A DNA stretch of 21,351 nucleotides from DATKPC01 sp035524275 (GCA_035524275.1 DATKPC010000053.1:1-21351), one strand, 5' to 3'. Shown: positions 1 to 7,673, counted from the stretch's first letter. Notes: generated by a model from the sequence alone, not told the origin. A program made the numbers and translations.

Positions 1-428
1 TGAAGCAGCAGCGGATCGACGCCGTAGGCGCGCGCGGCGGCGACGAACGCCGGCTCGACCGACAGGATGCGCTCGATGTCGCGGTCGCTGCCGGGTGCGG
101 GTGCGGACGGAGGCGACGACGGCGGCGCTGGCGTTGGCGGCGCGAGGTCACTGCCCGGCGCCGGGATCGCGAGCGTGATCGTCGTCGAGCCGCGCTCGTA
201 GAGCGACAGCTGCGCGGCGGCGCGTGGCGCGGCGGCCGGCGCGAGATCGCAGGCGGCGGCGATCAGCGCGAACTTGCCGGCTTCAGCCGCGCGGTCGAGG
301 CCCGGGTCCGGCAGCGCGCCGGAGCAGACGTCGGCCCGGGCGTCGAGCGTCGAGGCGGCGACGAGAAGCCCGAGGGCCACGAGTTGCCGGCGGGGGCGGA
401 CGCTGCACGATGCCTGCTTGGTGATCAT
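1..428 (-). CDS. Lytic transglycosylase-like secreted protein (5' part only)
   Basis: This gene runs off the left edge of the window; 142 full codons are visible. The start is an ATG with an excellent GGAGG six bases upstream. Residues 1-32 look like a Sec signal peptide (basic start, then LVALGLLVAAS, with a likely cut near DARAD). A proline/alanine/serine-rich linker lies around residues 95-112. The last visible residues read FVAAARAYGVDPLLL, which matches the opening of soluble lytic transglycosylase (SLT/LT_GEWL) domains; there the catalytic Glu follows about ten residues later, outside the window. If so, the enzyme cleaves the peptidoglycan glycan strand in the periplasm. The gene starts 56 bp after the stop of the DUF4384 lipoprotein gene on the same strand, so the two probably share a transcript. 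The catalytic domain itself cannot be seen, so the family call is an inference from a short motif. Confidence 0.7.
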   Translation of the reverse strand, partial: MITKQASCSVRPRRQLVALGLLVAASTLDARADVCSGALPDPGLDRAAEAGKFALIAAACDLAPAAAPRAAAQLSLYERGSTTITLAIPAPGSDLAPPTPAPPSSPPSAPAPGSDRDIERILSVEPAFVAAARAYGVDPLLL

Positions 429-484
429 GGGGCCCCTCCGAGTTGGGAGTACGCCTCATCTGTTGCGCCGGATCCCCGATCGGT

Positions 485-1984
485 TCAAGGCAGATTCCGG
501 GCGTCGCGGGCGGGCCGCGCGAGCGCGGGCGAGCCGTCGGCGAGGTCGAAGGACGCCTGCGCGAAGGGCCCGTCGCTCGCGTCGCGCACCGCGTCGCGAA
601 CGTCCTCGAGCGCCGTGACGCGCAGCGGCGCGAAGTTGTCGGCGCCGGGCGCCGACGGCAGGCGCGCGAGGACGTCGCGTTCGGTCGCGAAGCAGGCCAC
701 GGTTTCCGTCGCGCCGCGCGTATTGAGCGCGATCTCGAACGGCATCGTGCCCGGCAGGCGGACGCCGCTCGCGGCCGCGACGCGCGCGTCGCGCTGGTAG
801 CGGTTCGGGAAGAACCGAACGACGTGGCGATCCTCGTCGAGCAGGAAGCAATACACGTAGGCGTCGCGGCTCGGGCGCGCGACGAAACGGACGGGGTCGC
901 CGCCACGCAGCCGCTGCGCCGGGTCGGCGGTCGCCAGCTGCAGCGTGAGCGGCGCGTCGCGTGGCGCCGGCGCCGATGCCAGCGCCGGCGACGTCGCGGG
1001 CGGTGGCGCCGCCGGATAGCGCGCCGCGATCCGGCGGTGGTCGGCGTTGAGGTACGCGCTGAAGAATTCGAGCGAGATCTTCGGTTCGCGTGCCAGCCCG
1101 AGCGCCTCGCGATAGTCCGCGACGGCCGCCTTCAGTTGCGGATTGACGGCGCCGTCGATCGGGCCGTCATAGGCATGGCGCAGTCGCAGCTGGTCCTGGA
1201 CATAGCGAATCATCTCGGCCGGACGCGCCGCGAGCGCGTCGTACCAGGCCTGGGTCTCGGTGACGACGGCCTCCTGCGTCGGTGCGACGCCGAGGCAGCT
1301 CCAGTACGGGACGCGGGCCAGCCGGCCGACCTGCTCCATCGCGGCGAGTTCGGCGAGGGCATGGGCGGCCTGCGGCAGCGTGTTCGCCGGCCACGCGGTT
1401 ACCGAAAACGCGATGCCGAACTGCCGGATTTCGGCGCTGCCGGCGAATTGCCGACCCTGGCGCGGCAGCGCCGCCGCATGGCGCGTGGCCGATCCGGGGA
1501 CGGTCGCCGCATCGGCGCCGGTCAACGACACATCGAGGCTGAGGACCGCGGTCGTGCCGCCGTCGTCGGCCAGGTTCAGCGTGCCATGCAGCGAGCCGGC
1601 GGGACGCCCCGGATCATCGGCCGCGCCGCCCGCGGCGTCGCCCGATGCGGCCGCCGCGAGGCGGATCGCGTGGCTGCTGCGCGCCATCTCCGAGACGGCG
1701 TCGGCGAGCAGGCCGGTGGGCACGCCAGCCAGCCGATGCGTCGGATCCGACAACGGTTCAACCGCGAGGGGAAGGTCGCGGATACCGTAATCCTGAAGCA
1801 GCGCGTCCATGCAGCGCAGTTCCGGTTCGAAGCTGCCCACGCTGCGCGTCGGAAGCGCCGCCGCCGCCGTCGCACCGCCGACACCAGCGGTGGTCGGCAC
1901 GGCGCAAGCGGCAAGCAGCGCCAGTCCGAGCAGCGCGACGCGGCAGCAAATCGATCGAAGCGAAACGGCGGGCGATGTGCACAT
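485..1984 (-). CDS. DUF4384 lipoprotein with peptidoglycan-binding-like segment
   Basis: This is a 499-residue predicted lipoprotein. A signal peptide ends in the lipobox LLAAC (Cys27). Residues 45-255 resemble the N-terminal part of DUF4384 lipoproteins that carry a CsgG-like region: SFEPELRCMD near 51, a domain of beta-strand character, and VPYWSCLG near 225. Residues 262-300 (LRLRHAYDGPIDGAVNP) look like a peptidoglycan-binding repeat. Residues 345-445 match DUF4384 (AYVYCFLLDEDRHVVRFFPN). The mature protein is probably tethered in the outer membrane facing the periplasm. The family is known beside transglycosylases, and a transglycosylase-like gene follows here, suggesting an envelope-assembly or export role, though no reaction is established. 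The ATG is preceded by a G-rich stretch and an inverted repeat (1998-2016). The family assignment is recalled, not searched. Confidence 0.8.
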   Translation of the reverse strand: MCTSPAVSLRSICCRVALLGLALLAACAVPTTAGVGGATAAAALPTRSVGSFEPELRCMDALLQDYGIRDLPLAVEPLSDPTHRLAGVPTGLLADAVSEMARSSHAIRLAAAASGDAAGGAADDPGRPAGSLHGTLNLADDGGTTAVLSLDVSLTGADAATVPGSATRHAAALPRQGRQFAGSAEIRQFGIAFSVTAWPANTLPQAAHALAELAAMEQVGRLARVPYWSCLGVAPTQEAVVTETQAWYDALAARPAEMIRYVQDQLRLRHAYDGPIDGAVNPQLKAAVADYREALGLAREPKISLEFFSAYLNADHRRIAARYPAAPPPATSPALASAPAPRDAPLTLQLATADPAQRLRGGDPVRFVARPSRDAYVYCFLLDEDRHVVRFFPNRYQRDARVAAASGVRLPGTMPFEIALNTRGATETVACFATERDVLARLPSAPGADNFAPLRVTALEDVRDAVRDASDGPFAQASFDLADGSPALARPARDARNLP

Positions 1985-1997
1985 CGGGGCCCCCGGC

Positions 1998-2016
1998 GGC
2001 AGTTGACGTCACTGCC
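1998..2016. promoter_or_regulatory. Inverted repeat in leader of DUF4384 gene
   Basis: GGCAGT and ACTGCC arms flank a TGACGTC centre, 13 bp upstream of the lipoprotein ATG at 1984. It could be an operator or a leader hairpin close to the ribosome binding site. No regulator is identified. Confidence 0.35.
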
Positions 2017-2184
2017 GCTCTGTTGCCCCCGATGGGGATACGGTTCAATCCATTTGAGACACTCCTCGCTCCCCGCCGGGGGGCGATTGGCGCTTCGCGC
2101 CGGGATAGCGCAGTCCTCTCCCCGTACTGACCAACGCGTTGGGCCGCGAGCGCGGGCAATGCACGTGTCTTCGCCATGCCCGCC

Positions 2185-2219
2185 AAAAGGGCCGACCCGC
2201 TCGGCCGCGCGGGTCGGCC
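2185..2219 (-). terminator. Rho-independent terminator of the GlcG-family gene
   Basis: A perfect 11-bp stem (2190-2200 pairing with 2209-2219, 8-base loop) lies 10 bp past the stop of the GlcG-family gene. Read on the minus strand it is followed at once by CTTTT (A-run at 2185-2188 on the plus strand). This separates that gene from the DUF4384 operon downstream. Confidence 0.85.
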
Positions 2220-2229
2220 GTCCGCAGTA

Positions 2230-2919
2230 CTACGGCGTGATGTCCTGCGGGAAGCAGTGCGGCTGCTCGAAGCCGGTGGGCGTCGTGCCGAGCGGCGCAT
2301 AGCTGATGTTGTCGGTCCCGCTCGGCCCGACGCCGCCAGGTATGCCGTCGAGCGCCGCGAGGTGCCGCATCCGGTAGGCGATCGCGTGATCCGCGCACGA
2401 CGAGTCGCCGCTGACGCCCAGGCCACCGATCACTTTCCCGCCGGAGTAGAGCGCCACCCCGCCGCCGAACGTGATGATGCCGCCGGGCACGAGGCCGTCG
2501 CCGAAGCCCTGCGCCTCGAACAATGGGTTGTACGGATTGGAGTTGTTCAGCCCGTAGAGCGAGCCGCCCGGCTGCGTTGGCGCGTACAGGTTGGCCGTCG
2601 ACAGCGCCAGCGCGCTGTTGCTGAAGTCATTCGCCGTGCTGGCCTTCGCGATCGCGATCGCGCGACTGCCGGGCCAGGGATCGTTGTTGCTGTTGATGAC
2701 CGAGCACAGCACGCCCTGCCGGTCGACGATCGCCGACCACATCCGGTTCGGCTTGAAGATGCCGCCATTGCCATCCGCCAGGTTGATGACCGTCGCGAGC
2801 GTGGCCTGGATCGCATTGACCGTGGCCGTCGGGATGCCGCAGTGCGCCGCCTCCGCCTGTGAAGCCTGTGGCAGGGCAATCGCAAAGCCAATGCTCGATA
2901 GCGCGAGAAAGCGTCTCAT
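2230..2919 (-). CDS. Secreted GlcG/HbpS (DUF336) family protein
   Basis: This is a 229-residue protein with a clear Sec signal peptide (MRRFLALSSIGFAIALPQAS, cut near SQA-EA). The rest matches the GlcG/HbpS fold, a small domain known for binding haem or small molecules: an N-terminal helix region (VINLADGNGGIFKPN), VDRQGVLCSV, a segment of residues following DPWPGSRAIAIAKA, and the glycine-rich strand GGVALYSGGKVIGGLGVSG. The ATG at 2919 is chosen over an upstream in-frame TTG (2934) because GGAGG sits eight bases before the ATG and overlaps the TTG itself. It is monocistronic, with a strong terminator behind it and about 600 bp of non-coding DNA in front. The ligand and the periplasmic role are not known; insertions rich in Asn, Pro and Gly (near LNNSNPYNP) are typical of the longer exported members. 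Confidence 0.85.
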   Translation of the reverse strand: MRRFLALSSIGFAIALPQASQAEAAHCGIPTATVNAIQATLATVINLADGNGGIFKPNRMWSAIVDRQGVLCSVINSNNDPWPGSRAIAIAKASTANDFSNSALALSTANLYAPTQPGGSLYGLNNSNPYNPLFEAQGFGDGLVPGGIITFGGGVALYSGGKVIGGLGVSGDSSCADHAIAYRMRHLAALDGIPGGVGPSGTDNISYAPLGTTPTGFEQPHCFPQDITP

Positions 2920-3514
2920 AGGATGAGCCTCCAAGGATGAACTGCCGGGCCGCGGGTTCGCGAGCGTCCCGACGGGGTGCGCCCTGGGCTCACGGCAAGC
3001 CGTGCAGAGCGCGCGTCTTGCCCGCCGGCACGGTGCGCACGCGTGCCGGAACAGGCAAAGTGGCGGGAACGGCGAGGGCCGCGATCAGGCGGGCGACGGC
3101 ACGACGGTGTAGGCGACGCTCATTCGATTCCCCCTTGTCATTTCACGCGACGCGCTCGCTGACAGCGAGCCTGCGAGAACCCACTTGCGGCTGCCAAAAG
3201 GTGTCTCGGCGTGAGGAATCTTTGTAGCGCAGGTGTGGGAAAACGAAAGTGAATTGTGAATATTCGACGCGGATTTGGAATTTATTGAGTTACTTATTTT
3301 TGACTAATATCGATAAACAACCATCTTGCGATCGAATATATTCCGACGCCATGGCGATCATCGTGACGACGTGCGTCGGTCGGATCGGCACGGCGAGATA
3401 CCGTGCGACGTGCGGCGTGGAAAAGGGGGCGTGCTGCGACGCGCGTGACGCTCGCGTGACGTCGCCGTCACGCGAGCGTCACCGGTTTCGCGTCGTGCCG
3501 GTCCCGCATCGACC
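2920..3514. other. Long intergenic region with AT-rich patch
   Basis: No convincing gene is present in these 595 bp. Positions 3240-3345 are strikingly AT-rich compared with everything else in the window. They are bounded by related sequences GAATATTCGACGC (3258-3270) and GAATATATTCCGACGC (3335-3350). The patch could hold the promoter of the GlcG-family gene (minus strand, leader of roughly 300 nt). A TTGTTT/ATAAGT pair about 17 bp apart can be read on the minus strand, but the match is weak. The remainder toward 2920 shows no clear coding signal. Confidence 0.5.
3445..3482 (-). terminator. Perfect 17-bp hairpin downstream of the slipin gene
   Basis: GTGACGCTCGCGTGACG (3445-3461) pairs perfectly with 3466-3482 around a 4-base loop, 32 bp past the slipin stop. 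No T-run follows immediately on the minus strand (CCCCCTTTTCC lies about 20 bases on), so it may be an atypical terminator, an mRNA-stabilising end or a protein-binding palindrome. Confidence 0.5.
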
Positions 3515-4300
3515 TCAGGCGCGCGGCTCGGTCGGCTTCGCGACGGCGTTGCCGATCGCGCCTCCCAGGTCCCGCAGCAGGTCCAGCGGGATCGGGAACA
3601 CGATCGTCGAGGCCTTGTCGCCCGCGATCTGCGTCAGCGTCTGCAGCGTTCGCAACTGCATCGCCTGCGGCTGCTTCGCCAGCGTGCGTGCCGCTTCCAG
3701 CAGCTTTTCCGAGGCCTGCATCTCGCCTTCGGCGTGGATGATCTTCGCGCGGCGCTCGCGCTCCGCTTCCGCCTGCCGCGCGAGCGCGCGCACCATCGTG
3801 TCGTTCAGGTCGACGTCCTTGATCTCGACGACCGACACCTTGATGCCCCAGGCGTCCGTCTGCGAATCGATCGCGGCCTGGATGTCCAGGTTCAGGCGTT
3901 CGCGTTCCGCCAGCAGTTCGTCCAGTTCGTGCGAACCGAGCACCGCGCGCAGCGTCGTCTGCGCAAGCTGGCTCGTCGCCTTCAGGAAATTCTCGACCTG
4001 GATCACGGCCTTCTGCGGATCGACGACACGGAAGTAGACGACGGCGCTCACTTTCACCGAGACGTTGTCGCGCGTCACGATGTCCTGGCTCGGCACCTCC
4101 AGCACGACGGTGCGCAGGTCCAGCCGCACCATCTGCTGCACCCCCGGGACGATCACGACGAGCCCCGGCCCTTTGACGCGCCAGAAACGGCCGAGCAGGA
4201 AGACGACCGCGCGCTGGTACTCGCGCAGGATCTTCAGGCTCGACGTCAGCAGGATCAGGACAAACGCGGCGACGATCACCGCGCCGATTCCGAATTCCAT
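3515..4300 (-). CDS. Slipin / stomatin-like SPFH (band 7) protein
   Basis: This is a 261-residue protein. One N-terminal membrane helix (about residues 3-20, IGAVIVAAFVLILLTSS) is followed by an SPFH domain: EYQRAVVFLLGRF, GPGLVVIVPGVQ, LRTVVLEVPSQDIVTRDN and AVVYFRVVDP. A charged helical stretch follows (RQAEAERERRAKIIHAEGE), as in prokaryotic stomatins that form membrane-bound oligomers. The start is the ATG at 4300, supported by GGGAGG six bases upstream that lies inside the end of the NfeD gene; only two bases separate that stop from this ATG. Slipin and NfeD genes are paired widely in bacteria and archaea, where the protease is thought to act on or with the stomatin in membrane quality control. 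An in-frame open stretch continues upstream on the same strand but overlaps NfeD and is not a fusion. Confidence 0.93.
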   Translation of the reverse strand: MEFGIGAVIVAAFVLILLTSSLKILREYQRAVVFLLGRFWRVKGPGLVVIVPGVQQMVRLDLRTVVLEVPSQDIVTRDNVSVKVSAVVYFRVVDPQKAVIQVENFLKATSQLAQTTLRAVLGSHELDELLAERERLNLDIQAAIDSQTDAWGIKVSVVEIKDVDLNDTMVRALARQAEAERERRAKIIHAEGEMQASEKLLEAARTLAKQPQAMQLRTLQTLTQIAGDKASTIVFPIPLDLLRDLGGAIGNAVAKPTEPRA

Positions 4301-4302
4301 GG

Positions 4303-5712
4303 CTACCCTCCCGTTTCGCGTCGATCGTTGCCGTCGCCGGTCACTCGCAGCGTCAAGCCCTCGAGCGCGACGACGCGCAGCGTGTCGCCGGCCCGGACCG
4401 CCGACGGCGCCGGCGCCGCCGCCATCCAGCGTGCGCGCCACAGCTCGCCGTCGAGGCGGATCCAGCCGCGGTCGCCGGTCCATTCGACGACCTCGCCCGC
4501 GGAGCCGACGATCATCTCCGGGCCGCTCGTGATCGGTCGCCGCCGCGCGCGCCACGCCATCCGTCCGACGAACACCGCGAGCGCGGCGCCGATGACCCCG
4601 CTGCCGATCGCGATGCCCAGCGGAACCTCGAAACCCGGATTGCCGGGCTCCACCAGGATCAGCGCGCCGACCGCGATCGCGATCGCGCCGCCGACGCCGA
4701 GCGAACCGTAGGCCGGCAGCGCAATCTCGCCGCCGATGAACCCGACGCCCAGCACGATCAGCAGCACGCCGGCGATGTGCACCGGGATCATCTGCAGCGC
4801 GAAGAGCGCGAGCAGCAGGCACAGCCCGCCGGCGACGCCGGGGAGCACTGCGCCGGGCGACATCAGCTCCATCGCGAGCCCGAACGTGCCGCCCAGCATC
4901 AGCAGCAGCGCGACGCTGGGATTCGTGATCACCGCGAGCAGTCGCGTGCGCCAGTTCGGCTCGACGACGTCGATCGCCGCGGCCCGGGTCGCCAGTGGGC
5001 GCGTGCCGGCCGGGGTCTGCACGATCCGGCCATCGATCCGCGCGAGCAGGTCGTCGCGATCGGTCGCGATGAGGTCGATGACCCCTTGCTTCAGCGCTTC
5101 GTCGGCCGACAGGCTCACCGATTCGCGCACCGCGCGCTCCGCCCAGTCGGCGTTGCGATGCCGCAGCTGCGCCAGGCCGCGGATGTAGGCGGCGGCATCG
5201 TGCACCTGCTTGCGCGTCATCGTGTTCTCGTCGCCGCCGTTGCCGGCGACGTCGGGCTTCGCGGTACCGGCCTCCGGCTTGGGCGGCTCGGCGATGCCGA
5301 TGGCGACCGGCGTCGCGGCGCCGACGTTCGTCGCCGGCGCCATCGCCGCGACGTGCGCCGCATAGAGCAGGTAGGTTCCGGCGCTCGCGGCGCGCGCGCC
5401 GGCGGGCGCGACATAGCCGATGACCGGAACCGGCGAAGCGAGAATGTCCTGGATGATGCCGCGCATCGACACGTCCAGTCCGCCCGGCGTGTCCAACTGC
5501 AGGATGGCCGCTTCGGCATGCGATTCGGCGGCGGTCGCCAGCCCACGGTGGACATATTCCTGCGTCGCCGGGCCGATCGCGCCGTCGATCGTCAAGAGCA
5601 CGACGTGGGCCGGCGCGGCCCGCGCGTCGCCCGCGGGGCAGACCACGGCGGCGAGGCCGAATGCCATGCCGGCAATGGGGCCGGCGACCCGGGCGGAGAG
5701 ATAGCGGCGCAT
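4303..5712 (-). CDS. NfeD-type membrane serine protease (ClpP-like), long form
   Basis: This is a 469-residue long-form NfeD protein. A signal peptide (residues 1-33, ending DARAAPA) precedes a ClpP/crotonase-fold protease domain (about 36-230) with LQLDTPGGLD, the likely nucleophile Ser110 in AASAGTY and the likely general base Lys168 in MTRKQVHDAAAYIRGLA. These positions correspond to the Ser-Lys dyad known for archaeal NfeD homologues. Four to five membrane helices follow (about 245-400, starting near SVALLLMLGGTFGLAMELMSPG), and then a C-terminal OB-fold NfeD domain (about 420-465, VEWTGDRGWIRLDGELWRA). The ATG at 5712 is preferred over a TTG at 5757 because it begins the signal peptide, although its ribosome binding site is weak. 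It is the first gene of the operon with the slipin, divergent from the peroxiredoxin. Confidence 0.92.
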   Translation of the reverse strand: MRRYLSARVAGPIAGMAFGLAAVVCPAGDARAAPAHVVLLTIDGAIGPATQEYVHRGLATAAESHAEAAILQLDTPGGLDVSMRGIIQDILASPVPVIGYVAPAGARAASAGTYLLYAAHVAAMAPATNVGAATPVAIGIAEPPKPEAGTAKPDVAGNGGDENTMTRKQVHDAAAYIRGLAQLRHRNADWAERAVRESVSLSADEALKQGVIDLIATDRDDLLARIDGRIVQTPAGTRPLATRAAAIDVVEPNWRTRLLAVITNPSVALLLMLGGTFGLAMELMSPGAVLPGVAGGLCLLLALFALQMIPVHIAGVLLIVLGVGFIGGEIALPAYGSLGVGGAIAIAVGALILVEPGNPGFEVPLGIAIGSGVIGAALAVFVGRMAWRARRRPITSGPEMIVGSAGEVVEWTGDRGWIRLDGELWRARWMAAAPAPSAVRAGDTLRVVALEGLTLRVTGDGNDRRETGG

Positions 5713-5884
5713 CGTGTGGGCGCGAGAGTCGCTCCACCGAGGCAGGTTACTCCGCAATGGCGCCCGGGGCGGATCCGGCGGGACGGTGTCCCGTCTTGCC
5801 GTCAGCCGTGGGGAAATTGATTTTTGTCATGATGTCCCGTCTCGGGCGGCCCATCGCCCGATGACACCGATGGACGGAGGTGAC
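5713..5884. promoter_or_regulatory. Divergent promoter region of NfeD and peroxiredoxin genes
   Basis: These 172 bp separate two diverging genes. The 10-base sequence TGTCCCGTCT occurs twice in the same direction (5787-5796 and 5833-5842). The first copy overlaps the right arm of a hairpin CGGGAC-GGT-GTCCCG (5779-5793). The second abuts a hairpin TCGGGCG/CGCCCGA (5842-5861) that would sit in the peroxiredoxin leader, 14 bases before its GGAGGTGA site. A TTGATT at 5817 could be part of a plus-strand promoter but no clear -10 box follows. Confidence 0.4.
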
Positions 5885-6547
5885 ATGTCGCTACGCATCA
5901 ACGACGAGGCGCCGAATTTCCAGGCGCAAACGACCGAAGGCCCGATCGACTTCCACGCGTGGATGGGCGACAGCTGGGCGCTGCTGTTCTCGCATCCGAA
6001 GGACTTCACGCCGGTCTGCACGACCGAACTCGGCACGATGGCGCGCATCAAGGCGGAGTTCGACAGGCGCCACGTCAAGATCATCGGTCTCAGCGTCGAT
6101 TCGGTCGACGATCATCGCGCCTGGGCGAAGGACATCGAGGAGACGCAGGGCCAGGCGCCCAACTATCCGATGATCGCCGATCCGGACCTCAAGGTCTCGA
6201 AGCTCTACAACATGCTGCCGGCAAGCGCCGGCGGCGACGCGAAGGCGCGCACGCCGGCCGACAACCAGACCGTGCGCTGTGTCTTCCTCGTCGGACCCGA
6301 CCGGAAGATCAAGCTGATCCTCTACTACCCGATGACGACGGGACGCAACTTCGACGAGATCCTGCGCGCGGTCGACTCGATCCAGCTCACCGCGAAGCAT
6401 CGCGTCGCGACGCCCGCGAACTGGAAGCCCGGCGGCGACGTGATCATCGCCGGGTCGGTGAAGGACGACGAGGCGAAGAAGATGTTCCCGGACGGGTGGA
6501 GCGCGCCGAAGCCGTACTTGAGGATCGTGCCGCAGCCGAAGAGCTAG
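5885..6547 (+). CDS. 1-Cys peroxiredoxin (Prx6 family)
   Basis: This is a 220-residue cytoplasmic peroxiredoxin that reduces hydrogen peroxide, organic hydroperoxides or peroxynitrite. The peroxidatic cysteine is Cys45 in FTPVCTTELG, with the Prx Pro and Thr in place; Arg131 (TVRCVFLVGPD) is the usual active-site arginine. The long C-terminal extension (HRVATPANWKPGGDVII, then a segment ending PYLRIVPQP) is diagnostic of Prx6-type enzymes. There is no standard resolving cysteine, so an external thiol or ascorbate-like reductant is expected. The start is fixed by a near-perfect GGAGGTGA four to seven bases before the ATG. The gene stands alone, divergent from the NfeD operon, with possible regulatory repeats between them. 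Confidence 0.95.
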   Translation: MSLRINDEAPNFQAQTTEGPIDFHAWMGDSWALLFSHPKDFTPVCTTELGTMARIKAEFDRRHVKIIGLSVDSVDDHRAWAKDIEETQGQAPNYPMIADPDLKVSKLYNMLPASAGGDAKARTPADNQTVRCVFLVGPDRKIKLILYYPMTTGRNFDEILRAVDSIQLTAKHRVATPANWKPGGDVIIAGSVKDDEAKKMFPDGWSAPKPYLRIVPQPKS

Positions 6548-6603
6548 GCGGGGAGTTCCTGCTCGGGGCGACGGCCGGCTGACCGGCTCTCTCCAGCACC
6601 CCG

Positions 6604-6617
6604 CTGACATTTGTCAG
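6604..6617. promoter_or_regulatory. Operator-like palindrome upstream of the dienelactone hydrolase gene
   Basis: CTGACA and TGTCAG arms flank a TT centre, 64 bp before the ATG at 6681. TTGTCA within it could serve as a -35 box. It is a plausible repressor or activator site, but no regulator is encoded beside it. Confidence 0.35.
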
Positions 6618-6642
6618 TGACGCCGCCCCGCCAAGGGCTAGC

Positions 6643-6671
6643 CTGGACTTCGATAGGCATTCGAAGTCCAG
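6643..6671 (+). promoter_or_regulatory. Leader hairpin overlapping a ribosome binding site
   Basis: CTGGACTTCGA (6643-6653) pairs perfectly with TCGAAGTCCAG (6661-6671) around a 7-base loop. The right arm overlaps the AGGAG (6670-6674) that serves the ATG at 6681. Such a hairpin could block the ribosome in the mRNA, or the palindrome could be a DNA operator. Confidence 0.5.
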
Positions 6672-6680
6672 GAGCCCGCC

Positions 6681-7673
6681 ATGAAGTACACCGCAAGATG
6701 CCTCGCCCTGTTCGCGGCGGCCTGCGTCGGGTGGTCCGCCGCCAGCGCGCAGGAAAAGCTGTCGATCCCGTCGCGGACGCCGACCTCGTTGACGGAATAC
6801 CTGCACGGCCAGGGCGCCACGGTCACCGTCACCGGGTATCTCTACCTGCCCGCCGGCGCGGGCGGACCGCTCCCGATCATGATCCTGAAGCACGGCAGCG
6901 GCGGACTCTCCGGCCCCAACGGCGACAACCTGCGCGCATGGGCCAGGACGCTGAACGAATGGGGCGTCGCCGCCGTGCTCGTCGACAGCTTCGGGCCTCG
7001 CGGCATTGGTGACAGCGCGACCGACCAGGGCAAGCTGCGCAGTCTCGCGGATCTCGCCGATTCGTTCGCGGCGGTGAAGGTGCTGCAGGCCGATCCGCGT
7101 TTCGATCCGGGGCGCATCGGCATCATGGGCTGGTCGCGCGGCGGCGCCGTCGCGATGGAGGCCGCACTGGAGAGCGCGCGCCTCGGCGTGCTGGCGCCGA
7201 CCGACGCGAAATTCGCCGCGCACGTCGTGTTCTACGGGTCGGCCGAGCCGCAGTATCGCGACACCGCGACCAACCGCGCGCCGATGCTGTTCCTCCACGG
7301 CGAGGCCGACAACCTCGTGCCGGTCGCGCCGACGCGCGAATTCGCGGACTGGATCCGGGCGCAGGGCAACGCCGTGACGTTCCAGACCTATCCCGGTGTT
7401 TATCACGACTTCGACGTCGTCGGCGGCTATGACGGGTCGTACGGCATGATCGAGAACGCGCGCAACTGCGACGTCGTCGTCGATTTCTCCAGCGGGAAGG
7501 TCGTCCGGATGGCCGGCAAGCCGGTCGACGGGGTCTCTGGCCTGGCGCTGATCAGCTACATGCACGGCTGCATGCAGCGCGGCGCCGAACTGCACCCGAA
7601 CGCGGCGGCGCGGGCCGATGCGGTGCAGAGGGTCCACGGGTTCCTGCAACAGGCGTTTCATTTGGCGGGTTGA
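6681..7673 (+). CDS. Exported dienelactone hydrolase-like alpha/beta hydrolase
   Basis: This is a 330-residue protein with a Sec signal peptide (residues 1-23, ending SAASA). The mature part is an alpha/beta hydrolase of the dienelactone hydrolase family. It has the oxyanion region MILKHGSGG (67-75), the nucleophile elbow GWSRGG (Ser152), the acid in HGEADNLVP (Asp210) and the catalytic His in YPGVYHDFD (His242). Substrates in the family are esters and lactones; the natural one is unknown. Four cysteines near the ends could form disulphides in the periplasm. The start is set by AGGAG six bases before the ATG. The gene is monocistronic and convergent with the LysE locus, and its leader carries two inverted repeats, suggesting regulated expression. 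Confidence 0.87.
   Translation: MKYTARCLALFAAACVGWSAASAQEKLSIPSRTPTSLTEYLHGQGATVTVTGYLYLPAGAGGPLPIMILKHGSGGLSGPNGDNLRAWARTLNEWGVAAVLVDSFGPRGIGDSATDQGKLRSLADLADSFAAVKVLQADPRFDPGRIGIMGWSRGGAVAMEAALESARLGVLAPTDAKFAAHVVFYGSAEPQYRDTATNRAPMLFLHGEADNLVPVAPTREFADWIRAQGNAVTFQTYPGVYHDFDVVGGYDGSYGMIENARNCDVVVDFSSGKVVRMAGKPVDGVSGLALISYMHGCMQRGAELHPNAAARADAVQRVHGFLQQAFHLAG

Noticed and set aside
283..906. Several long overlapping open frames opposite or across the DUF4384 gene
   Set aside because: Shadow frames of high-GC coding DNA: rich in Arg, Ala and Pro, with no domain and no ribosome binding site.
3084..3125. Tiny minus-strand frame (12 codons, ATG after GGGGGA) upstream of the GlcG gene
   Set aside because: Far too short to support. 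A signal-peptide-like stretch (ARLIAALAVPATLP) lies in another frame without a start codon.
3515..5737. Apparent 740-residue fusion reading through into slipin
   Set aside because: Its first two-thirds is a shadow frame of NfeD. The ATG at 4300 with GGGAGG marks the true slipin start.
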